Source: Chloroflexota bacterium (GTDB lineage Bacteria; Chloroflexota; Dehalococcoidia; GIF9; AB-539-J10). From it: DNA of 5,856 bases. Below are positions 1 to 5,855 of the stretch, in pieces. Positions within the stretch are counted from its first letter, which is position 1, and the number at the start of each line of letters is the position of its first letter. The notes beneath the pieces are model-generated. The model saw nothing but the letters and a program-made list of their open reading frames with translations. It was not told the DNA's origin and did no database searches. The DNA lies in NCBI GenBank assembly GCA_030604285.1, contig JAUVWD010000050.1:1-5856 (forward strand). The letters run 5' to 3'. Position numbers and translations under genes: made by a program.

Positions 1-1
1 G

Positions 2-724
2 ACAGGTAGGGCCACTGCTTTAGCTTTTGCTAAGGCTGGGGCTGATATCGCCACCTGTGACCCGATGGTTGATGATGGTCAGCTAGCGGCTGTTACTGAG
101 GAAATTAAGAACCTTGGTCGGCGTGCCTTGGCTGTCCAGACTGACGTCACTAAGAAAGCTCAAGTCGAGGAGCTTGTCAAGAAGGTTATGGATGAGTTTG
201 GAGTTATTGATATTCTGGTGAATTGTGTCGGCGGAATCATCAGCGAGCCCGGGGCTTTTCTTCAAATTACAGAAGATACTTGGAACAAGTATATGGGTAT
301 TAATCTTAACAGTGTCTTATTCTGCTCCCAGGCAGTAGGCAGAATAATGGTAGAGCAAAAGACGGGTAATATTATCAATTTTGCCTCTCAGGTGGCATTC
401 AGGTCGAGTCTTGGAGTTAGTGCCTACGCTATTGCCAAGCAAGGTGTCGTTATGCTCACCCGCTGGGTAGCCAAGGAATTAGCCCCCTACAATATACGGG
501 TTAATTGCATTGCCCCTAGCGTGATAAAGACAGGGTTTATGGACCCCGTATTCCATATTGATTGGAGCAACCCTGAAATAGAAAAACGGGCCTCAGCTAA
601 TGTGCCAATGGGGCGAGCAGCTGACCCCAGTGAGATTGCCAGTGTAGTTCTGTTTTTGGCCTCAGACGCTGCCAGTTACATGACAGGAGAAACTATGCTT
701 GTCGATGGTGGCGCATTAGCTTAG
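2..724 (+). CDS. SDR-family NAD(P)-dependent oxidoreductase, 5' end cut by window
   Basis: Classical short-chain dehydrogenase that oxidises or reduces an alcohol/carbonyl pair with NAD(P) in the cytoplasm. The reading frame is open to the left edge, so the ATG at 65 is internal and not the start. The first visible residues, TGRATALAFAKAGAD, match the segment after the first glycines of the TGxxxGxG nucleotide-binding loop, so only about 15-20 residues are missing. Over the 240 visible residues I see the aspartate of the DV motif (about 48), NCVGG in place of NNAGG (74-78), the active-site Asn in GINLNS (101), Ser in NFASQ (129), and the YxxxK pair in YAIAK (Tyr142, Lys146). The C-terminus TGETMLVDGG is standard for the family. 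The catalytic set is complete, so the enzyme should be active. Many SDRs of this type act on sugars, polyols or 3-oxoacyl groups; the substrate cannot be assigned. No partner gene is close on its 3' side. Confidence 0.93.
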   Translation, partial: TGRATALAFAKAGADIATCDPMVDDGQLAAVTEEIKNLGRRALAVQTDVTKKAQVEELVKKVMDEFGVIDILVNCVGGIISEPGAFLQITEDTWNKYMGINLNSVLFCSQAVGRIMVEQKTGNIINFASQVAFRSSLGVSAYAIAKQGVVMLTRWVAKELAPYNIRVNCIAPSVIKTGFMDPVFHIDWSNPEIEKRASANVPMGRAADPSEIASVVLFLASDAASYMTGETMLVDGGALA

Positions 725-738
725 CCTTTGGCTATATC

Positions 739-775
739 TTAGCTGGGTACAGTTAGGAAAGGTCAGCCAAGCTAA
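739..775 (+). terminator. Weak hairpin downstream of SDR gene
   Basis: TTAGCT (739-744) pairs with AGCTAA (770-775). After a bulged A769 the stem can extend by two G-C pairs (745-746 with 767-768), leaving a loop of about 20 bases. A second small hairpin, TAGCC-TTT-GGCTA (722-734), overlaps the SDR stop codon. Neither is followed by a T-run, so intrinsic termination is only a possibility. The position, just after the SDR stop, is the main support. Confidence 0.22.
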
Positions 776-1003
776 TAGAATATTGCAGGTAGCTTATTAA
801 ATGCTTTGGCTAGTGAGGTAGCTGCCAACTCCCTTGATAGCCCACCGGTATACGAAATCACGCCATTGTCATAACAGCACTTGATAACGGCTTGAGGGCA
901 TCCGAAATAGCCGGAATCAGACTCTTTCTGCTCGAAAGTCTTAGTATAAGCATAGTCAAATTGCCCTGAGGGATTACAAAGATACAATTCTAACTAAATT
1001 ATT

Positions 1004-1009
1004 TATAAT
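1004..1009 (+). promoter_or_regulatory. Candidate -10 box for the AOR-aldolase unit
   Basis: A perfect TATAAT lies in AT-rich sequence about 90 bases before the AOR start codon. The hexamer 17 bases upstream (GATACA, 981-986) matches TTGACA at only three positions, so the -35 element is weak or absent. If used, transcription would start near 1016 and leave a leader of about 80 bases. A TATACT at 1077-1082 is too close to the gene to leave room for the ribosome binding site. Confidence 0.3.
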
Positions 1010-1096
1010 CACAGCAAGCCGCCCATAAGGCATAAGTTAGACATGCTAAGAGTGTGAATAGTTGCCAAGTGAATGCTATACTGAGGTTTTAAGAAA

Positions 1097-2920
1097 ATGG
1101 AGGACTTACTAAAAGATGACAGTCCTCGCTATGGTTGGGTTGGGAAAATAGCGCGAGTAGACCTTACGAATGGCGAGGTCAGCACTCACGAGTTGAAGGG
1201 CAAGTTAGCTACATCATACTTGGGGGGGCGTGGCTTCGGCGCTCGTTTCTTGTATGATGAAGTCCGTCCCTCCGTAGCTCCGCTCAGTCCAGAGAACCTC
1301 CTCATTTTCGCTACCGGGCCTCTGACCGGTACCAAAGCCCCTACAAGTGCTCGATTTAGTGTAAGTACCAAGTCGCCTCTTACTGGAACAATATTAGACT
1401 CAAATTCAGGCGGCAAGTGGGGAGTGCGAATCAAAGGGGCTGGATACGATGTAATTATCGTAACAGGTAAAGCCGATTCCCCGGTTTGGTTGTGTGTTGA
1501 TGAGGCTGGCATCACTATTAATGATGCTAGCAAGCTATGGGGCCTGGATGTACAGGCCACAACGGATAGCTTGTTGGGCCAGATAAATCGACCACAACTT
1601 GCCAGTGTGGCCTGCATTGGCCCTGCGGGCGAGAAGCTGGTGCGTTTTGCCTCTATGATTAACGATAGGTCCCGGGCTGCCGGGCGTGGTGGTGTCGGTG
1701 CGGTTATGGGAGCCAAGAGGCTGAAGGCTATCCTTGCTTGTGGCAGCCAGAAACCTGCTATCGCGGATCCGGAAGGGCTCGATTTCATTGTCTATGAGTC
1801 GCGTAAGGCAATCAAGCAGAGTCCTCTCACTTCAACCGCTTTGCCACAGTATGGTACGGCTGGGCTAATCTACCTGATGAATGCGCTTGGTCTGTTGCCC
1901 ACACGGAACTTCAGGGATTGCCGCTTTGAACATGCCGAAGAGATATCTGGAGAGGCTCTAAAAGAACGTCTTTTAGTGAAGCGAGGTGCCTGTTGGGGCT
2001 GCCCAATCGGCTGCGCTCGAGTAACTAAGACAGAGCGTGCACAGGGAGAAGGCCCAGAGTATGAGACTATCTGGGCCTTCGGTCCAGAGTGTGGTATCGG
2101 GAATTTAGAAGTCATTGCCGAGGCCAATTACTTATGCAATCGGCTAGGATTGGATACCATATCCACCGGCGTCACTATCGCCTGCGCTATGGAAATGGCG
2201 GAACGAGGCATTCTTGATTTCAAGGCACACTTTGGTGATGCTCAAGCCCTTTTGACCACAATCGAGGATATCGCTTATCGGCACGGACTGGGTGATGAAA
2301 TGGCCGAGGGCTCGCGCCGCTTCGCCGAAAGTTATGGGGCTATTGAGTGTGCCATGCAGGTGAAGAGCATGGAGTTACCCGCCTACGAGCCGAGGGCTAT
2401 GGGTGGGCAAGGCTTGGGTTTTGCTACCTCCAACCGAGGGGCTTGCCATTTGAGGGGTAATATGCTTAGCCCTGAGATTCTTGGCGTGCCCAAGCTGGTA
2501 GACCGTTCTGTCACCGAGGGCCGTGCCGGCCTCCTTATCTATCATCAACATATCGCAGCCGTCTTCGATGCCATTGGTCTGTGCAAGTTTGCTGGCTTCG
2601 CACTCTCCGTTGAGCATCTAGCCCGCATGCTGAGCGCTGTCACTGGCATGTCCTTTACAGCTCAGAATCTTCATCTTATCGGAGAGCGCATCTGGAATCT
2701 AGAGCGACTTTACAATCTAAGAGAGGGCTTCACGCATAAGGACGATACTCTACCCAGCCGCTTCCTTAAGGAACCCCTGACCGATGGCCCAAGCAAGGGG
2801 AGAACAGTAGAACTAAAATCGATGCTAGAAGAGTACTACCGCTTTCGAGAATGGGATAGCAAAGGTGTCCCAACCAGACAGAAGCTGAGTCAGCTAGGAC
2901 TGGAGGAATTGTTATGCTAG
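1097..2920 (+). CDS. Aldehyde ferredoxin oxidoreductase (AOR) family protein
   Basis: Oxidises an aldehyde to the carboxylic acid and reduces ferredoxin, using a tungsten (or molybdenum) bis-pterin and one [4Fe-4S] cluster in the cytoplasm. The length, 607 residues, equals the family norm. The N-terminal domain begins at YGWVGKIARVDLTNG (12-26) and includes SGGKWGVRIKGAGYD (104-118) and GRGGVGAVMGAKRLKAI (196-212). The cluster ligands are CxxCxxxC at 299/302/306 and Cys496 in DAIGLC. The pterin motif is NRLGLD (348-353), with Asn where P. furiosus AOR has Asp. Glu323 (in EYET) and His451 (in RGACHLR) align with the active-site Glu and His of P. furiosus AOR. I do not see the ExxH motifs of its inter-subunit iron site: the aligned segments read EANY and EDIA. 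The ATG at 1097 follows an in-frame stop at 1082-1084 and a GAGG 10 bases upstream. The gene is overlapped by an aldolase, which suggests that the aldehyde is an aldolase product. Family membership is certain, but the substrate is unknown. Confidence 0.97.
   Translation: MEDLLKDDSPRYGWVGKIARVDLTNGEVSTHELKGKLATSYLGGRGFGARFLYDEVRPSVAPLSPENLLIFATGPLTGTKAPTSARFSVSTKSPLTGTILDSNSGGKWGVRIKGAGYDVIIVTGKADSPVWLCVDEAGITINDASKLWGLDVQATTDSLLGQINRPQLASVACIGPAGEKLVRFASMINDRSRAAGRGGVGAVMGAKRLKAILACGSQKPAIADPEGLDFIVYESRKAIKQSPLTSTALPQYGTAGLIYLMNALGLLPTRNFRDCRFEHAEEISGEALKERLLVKRGACWGCPIGCARVTKTERAQGEGPEYETIWAFGPECGIGNLEVIAEANYLCNRLGLDTISTGVTIACAMEMAERGILDFKAHFGDAQALLTTIEDIAYRHGLGDEMAEGSRRFAESYGAIECAMQVKSMELPAYEPRAMGGQGLGFATSNRGACHLRGNMLSPEILGVPKLVDRSVTEGRAGLLIYHQHIAAVFDAIGLCKFAGFALSVEHLARMLSAVTGMSFTAQNLHLIGERIWNLERLYNLREGFTHKDDTLPSRFLKEPLTDGPSKGRTVELKSMLEEYYRFREWDSKGVPTRQKLSQLGLEELLC
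2902..2907 (+). promoter_or_regulatory. Ribosome binding site of the aldolase, inside AOR
   Basis: GGAGGA lies six bases before the ATG at 2914 and within the last codons of the AOR gene. The start codon overlaps the AOR stop region by seven bases (ATGCTAG). This arrangement is typical of translational coupling and settles the aldolase start. Confidence 0.8.
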
Positions 2921-3507
2921 AAGAATTTCAGCGCATTGGCCGTGACATATTCCTCTCCAATCTCACCAGTTCTCACGGAGGTAATTTGAGCGTGCGACTT
3001 GGGGACCGATTCCTCATCACCCGTCGCGGTGCGCAACTGGGGCAACTCACTGCTGAGGACCTTATAGAGACCGGGCTTTATACAGAAGACAGCCTTGTCA
3101 TGCTCTCTTCTTCAGAAACTCCCGTACACCGTGCTATCTATCTCAACACAGCTGCTCTAGCTATCGTTCATGCTCACCCCCGAACCGCGATTGCCCTCTC
3201 TCTATTTGAAGACGAAATCGTGCCTGTGGACAACGAGGGCTCTTATCTCCTGCACAAGGTTCCAGTGGTGGCATCGGAGCTTGCTTCTGGCCCGGAACTG
3301 GCCGATGTGGTATCAACCTGGCTCAAAGAATACAAAATAGTCATGGTGCGAGGCCATGGCTGCTTTTCCACCGGTCAGCTTCTGGAAGAGGCATACCAGT
3401 GGGTATCGTGCCTCGAGGAATCCTGTCAGGTCCTATACTATTTTCGTACATTAGGCGGCCAGATTAAGGAATACCGCCGCATGGCTGACAAATATCCAAA
3501 ATGGTAG
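2914..3507 (+). CDS. Class II (zinc-dependent) aldolase/adducin-family protein
   Basis: Cytoplasmic metal-dependent aldolase of the fuculose-1-phosphate aldolase / ribulose-5-phosphate 4-epimerase superfamily; members cleave or rearrange phosphorylated ketoses through a zinc-bound enediolate. In 197 residues I see the phosphate/substrate loop HGGNLSVR (21-28), the catalytic Glu68 in SSSETPVHR, the metal ligands His86 and His88 in VHAHP, and His148 in RGHG. Tyr111 sits near the position of the mobile active-site tyrosine. All three zinc histidines and the glutamate are present, so it should be catalytically active. The length is close to that of small FucA-like aldolases. Its start overlaps the AOR stop codon, so the two are probably made in matched amounts. 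All 12 arginines use CGN codons. Alternatives within the family are a 5-deoxyribulose/methylthioribulose-phosphate type enzyme or a 4-phospho-3-oxotetronate decarboxylase; the sequence alone does not decide. Confidence 0.9.
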   Translation: MLEEFQRIGRDIFLSNLTSSHGGNLSVRLGDRFLITRRGAQLGQLTAEDLIETGLYTEDSLVMLSSSETPVHRAIYLNTAALAIVHAHPRTAIALSLFEDEIVPVDNEGSYLLHKVPVVASELASGPELADVVSTWLKEYKIVMVRGHGCFSTGQLLEEAYQWVSCLEESCQVLYYFRTLGGQIKEYRRMADKYPKW

Positions 3508-3702
3508 CCTTGATTCGAAAAGCAAACGAGTGTTTTTGATTCGTTGAGGTAGGCCGGATATTCTTGCGGCTTAGCATTTGCCTCAGTCGGCGATAAAAAT
3601 TACTCTCGGCAGGTAAGTAGAATTCTAGCTGCTAAAAAATGCAACAAATCCACTCGAACACGACTCTACTGACAATTTCTCGCTAGCGGGAGGCACCGTA
3701 CT
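3508..3702. other. Intergenic spacer with small repeats before the flavoenzyme gene
   Basis: This 195-base spacer has no gene. It contains the octamer TTGATTCG twice in direct orientation (3510-3517 and 3536-3543, a 26-base period). Between the copies lies an AT-rich hairpin: AAAAGCA (3518-3524) pairs with TGTTTTT (3531-3537) with one G-T wobble and a six-base loop. Further on is a perfect 10-base palindrome, TAGAATTCTA (3618-3627). The hairpin ends in T residues and might act as a weak terminator after the aldolase. I see no promoter with two good boxes. Confidence 0.4.
3688..3693 (+). promoter_or_regulatory. Ribosome binding site selecting a TTG start
   Basis: GGGAGG ends nine bases before the TTG at 3703. 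An in-frame TGA at 3670-3672 and the absence of any in-frame ATG or GTG between it and 3703 leave TTG as the only start that keeps the whole FAD-binding fold. Confidence 0.8.
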
Positions 3703-4824
3703 TTGTCATATAAGGCTGACATTGTAATCATAGGCGCTGGCGTAGTTGGGTTGGCCATAGCATCCGAGGTGACAAGGCAAGGCAGGGAGGTCTATATATT
3801 AGAGAAAAATGAAATCTTTGGGCAGGAACAGAGTTCTCGAAACAGTGAAGTTATTCATGCCGGCATTTACTATGAAAAGGATTCCCTTAAGACAAGGACG
3901 TGTTTGGAGGGAAATGCCCTTCTTTACGAACTTTGTGAAAGGAACGGGATTGCTTACCACAAGTGCGGAAAAATCATTGTAGCAACTAATGCTCTAGAAG
4001 CTGAGGAATTAGAAAAACTATATCGACGGGGCAGGGATAACGGGGTTCCACTAAAAATGCTCTCCCGAACGGAAATGAAAGAACTAGAACCAAATATTAA
4101 GGGGATTTCGGCTTTTCTATCGCCAACTACAGGCATTGTAGATTCGTACTCCTTGATGAGATACTTCCTAGGCAAGACTAGGGACAACGGGGCACAGATA
4201 GCTCATAAGACAAAGGTCATTGGCATAGAGAAGGCAGTGGATGGCTACAAAGTTGTGGTGGCAGAGCTGTCGGGCCATTCCTCCTTACTGACCAGGGTTG
4301 TGATAAACTGTGCTGGCCTTTATAGTGACCGAGTTGCTGAGATGGCCGGAATAAATATAGATGAAGCAAACTATAGGCTTCATTGGTGTAAAGCGGAATA
4401 TTACAGTGTTGGTGGTGCAAAGAATAGGCTAATTAACAGGCTTATATACCCTGTGCCAATGGATATCAGTGTAGGCGTGCATGTTTGCCTGGATGTAAAT
4501 TGGAGACTACGTCTTGGTCCCCTTTTTTACTATGTTAACGAAATAAGTTATAAACTTAGCGATTCGAGAAAAAGAGATTTCCTAGACTCAAGCATAATGA
4601 AAGCTCTGCCATTCATCGAACCTGCTGATTTACAACCTGAGTCAGCAAGCATAATGGCAATGCTTCAGGGGCCAGGGGAAAGATTTCGGGACTTCATAAT
4701 AGAGCACGAATATAACAGGGGACTACCCGGCTTCATTAACTTGGTGGGTATAGAAACCCCAGGCTTGACTTCCTCTCTAGCAATAGCTAGATACGTTAGC
4801 CATATGGCAGGTGAAATACTTTAG
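3703..4824 (+). CDS. FAD-dependent oxidoreductase, L-2-hydroxyglutarate oxidase (LhgO)-like
   Basis: Flavoprotein of the D-amino-acid-oxidase fold (DAO family), closest in pattern to L-2-hydroxyglutarate dehydrogenases/oxidases, which oxidise a 2-hydroxyacid to the 2-oxoacid and pass electrons to quinone or another acceptor. It has 373 residues, usual for the group. The FAD-binding Rossmann loop is IIGAGVVGLA (9-18), followed by the acidic end of strand two, ILEKN (32-36). The family signature RNSEVIHAGIYY is at 46-57, NCAGLYSD at 202-209, NRLIYPVP at 245-252, GVHVCLDVNWRLRLGP at 258-273, LQGPGERFRDF at 321-331 and GIETPGLTSSLAIA at 349-362. The signature segment usually read as GIRPKLQGPG is SIMAMLQGPG here, so a conserved arginine is Met318; PCKG is WCKA at 228-231. 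The exact substrate is therefore doubtful. Arginine codons are mostly AGG/AGA (17 of 24), unlike the two genes before it. No membrane segment is seen. Confidence 0.9.
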   Translation: MSYKADIVIIGAGVVGLAIASEVTRQGREVYILEKNEIFGQEQSSRNSEVIHAGIYYEKDSLKTRTCLEGNALLYELCERNGIAYHKCGKIIVATNALEAEELEKLYRRGRDNGVPLKMLSRTEMKELEPNIKGISAFLSPTTGIVDSYSLMRYFLGKTRDNGAQIAHKTKVIGIEKAVDGYKVVVAELSGHSSLLTRVVINCAGLYSDRVAEMAGINIDEANYRLHWCKAEYYSVGGAKNRLINRLIYPVPMDISVGVHVCLDVNWRLRLGPLFYYVNEISYKLSDSRKRDFLDSSIMKALPFIEPADLQPESASIMAMLQGPGERFRDFIIEHEYNRGLPGFINLVGIETPGLTSSLAIARYVSHMAGEIL

Positions 4825-4841
4825 GGGTTAAGTCCCCAAAG
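4819..4841. terminator. Hairpin at the end of the flavoenzyme gene
   Basis: CTTT (4819-4822) and GGGG (4824-4827) pair with CCCC (4834-4837) and AAAG (4838-4841). The only defects are a single bulged A4823 and a six-base loop, giving an eight-pair stem that overlaps the stop codon. It lies between two convergent genes and can form in RNA from either strand. No long T-run follows on either side, so it may serve as an RNA end stabiliser or an inefficient terminator. Confidence 0.4.
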
Positions 4842-4922
4842 TGCTCACAGAACAGCGATAGTCCTCTACCACCTTCTTATTCTTAATGAAATAATACAAT
4901 TAATTTTCCCTTAACTCATCAA

Positions 4923-5855
4923 CTAATCGTTGGTAAGTTCAATAACCACGACCTTCGCTAGCTCTCTAACCACGCCCCGCAGTATGCAGGCAACTATCTT
5001 TTTCCCATCCGGACTCCAGCTAAAGTCAACGGGCTTCGCCGGAATATCTCCCCCGACATAATGCTCATGGCCGAGCTCATTAAAATAGGTTAGTCTCTGC
5101 TGATTCGAGCCATCAGCATCCATTACCCAGTATTCAAGTCTCGTGTTTGCCATAATGTCAGCCGTTGTTTCGCCCCCGTAGGGATATCCCGTACTGCTTG
5201 CCCAGATTATTTTCTTTCCGTCTGGTGAATAGTGGGCGTGTTCATCCCAGGTATTAATGTCGCCGGTCAATTCCCTCACCTTTTGTGTTGCTATGTCCAT
5301 CTCCCGGATGCCGGCGGTAGCCAGCCGGACTTTTTCCCGCCTAAAGCCAGCGGTAATGTCATCCACATTGACTAACTCGTTGAGTTCGGTACCAGTTCTG
5401 ACATAGCAAAGTTCAGTAAAAAGTATCTTGGAATTATCACGAGAAAAGGAATGTGTTTCCACCCCTTCTCTTATCGGGTGATATTCCTTGATGTTTTCCA
5501 AATGGGGTACAGGGGTCTCCACAAAATCGGCAATCATCATTCCCCTGTTTTGCGACCAGGTAAGCTTCTTACCATCGTGGGAGATGTGAGCGTGCAGTGT
5601 GTATTGGTTTTCCTTGATGTGAGTTAACTGATAGAAGTCTTTACCTTCTGGGTCGGTTGCCCAGAGATTGCAGTGCATGCCAGCGGCCGGCTCTGCGAAT
5701 ACTAGATCGATTGCCCGAGAGCGAGGTAATGAAGGGTCCTGAGACTGAAAAACGATGTACTTCCCAGAGGGATGCCAGGTAGGTTGCCCATTCTGCAATT
5801 GAGCAATTCCAGGATTTCCACAAGTTAAGCACTTGGCATTAGAGCCATCGGGCTT
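4923..5855 (-). CDS. PD40/TolB-like beta-propeller protein, 5' end cut by window
   Basis: Member of the WD40-like (PD40) propeller group related to TolB and to oligogalacturonate lyase-type proteins. The frame is open from the TAG at 4923-4925 to the right edge. A TTG at 5796-5798 is only an internal leucine codon, because 19 more residues (starting KPDGSNAKCLTCG) continue upstream without a stop. In 310 visible residues, propeller strands of the form hxS/W-x-DGKK-h recur: QPTWHPSGKYIVF (24-36), HAHISHDGKKLTW (88-100), THSFSRDNSKILF (134-146), HAHYSPDGKKIIW (206-218) and FSWSPDGKKIV (278-288). Blade partners such as NLWATDPEGKDFYQLT and WVMDADGSNQQRLT also recur. Several blades carry paired histidines (88/90, 206/208, 263/265), which recalls the metal-binding His set of the PL22 lyase propeller. 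A CxxC is visible at 9-12. The N-terminus, with any signal peptide, is outside the window, so location is unknown. The gene converges on the flavoenzyme gene and is transcribed separately. Confidence 0.85.
   Translation of the reverse strand, partial: KPDGSNAKCLTCGNPGIAQLQNGQPTWHPSGKYIVFQSQDPSLPRSRAIDLVFAEPAAGMHCNLWATDPEGKDFYQLTHIKENQYTLHAHISHDGKKLTWSQNRGMMIADFVETPVPHLENIKEYHPIREGVETHSFSRDNSKILFTELCYVRTGTELNELVNVDDITAGFRREKVRLATAGIREMDIATQKVRELTGDINTWDEHAHYSPDGKKIIWASSTGYPYGGETTADIMANTRLEYWVMDADGSNQQRLTYFNELGHEHYVGGDIPAKPVDFSWSPDGKKIVACILRGVVRELAKVVVIELTND

Larger units (their letters stand above)
725..1096. other. Long intergenic region between SDR and AOR genes
   Basis: This 372-base gap has no convincing gene. 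The - strand is open from 993 down to a TAG at 772-774 and could encode about 71 residues from a TTG at 985-987. That frame has no ATG, no visible ribosome binding site and an in-frame stop just upstream at 994-996. Its translation (with segments such as SGYFGCPQAVIKC and ISYTGGLSRELAA) reads like ordinary protein, so it may be a gene remnant, but I recognise no family. The right part, about 990-1080, is AT-rich and probably carries the leader and promoter of the AOR gene. No tRNA, riboswitch or repeat array was seen. Confidence 0.6.

Noticed and set aside
65..67. ATG as start codon of the SDR gene
   Set aside because: The 21 codons before it encode the expected nucleotide-binding segment, so the gene starts outside the window.
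1077..1082. TATACT with upstream TG as an extended -10 promoter
   Set aside because: Transcription would start only a few bases before the AOR ATG and would lose the GAGG ribosome binding site; no -35 box lies at proper spacing.
1186..1788. 200-residue open frame on the - strand
   Set aside because: It lies wholly opposite the strongly conserved AOR N-terminal domain, has a biased Pro/Ser/Arg-rich translation and matches no family I know; it is an antisense shadow.
3838..3873. Glu in RNSEVIHAGIYY, where LhgO has Gly, as a novel change
   Set aside because: I recall this RNSEVIHAGIYY form from many bacterial relatives of LhgO, so it looks like a common subfamily variant and not a peculiarity of this gene.
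5796..5798. TTG as start codon of the propeller gene
   Set aside because: The frame continues upstream without a stop to the window edge and encodes more propeller-type sequence; no ribosome binding site precedes it.
5641..5832. 63-residue - strand frame near the right edge
   Set aside because: It overlaps the propeller gene on the same strand in another frame. The propeller frame has clear PD40 repeats, so this one is a shadow.
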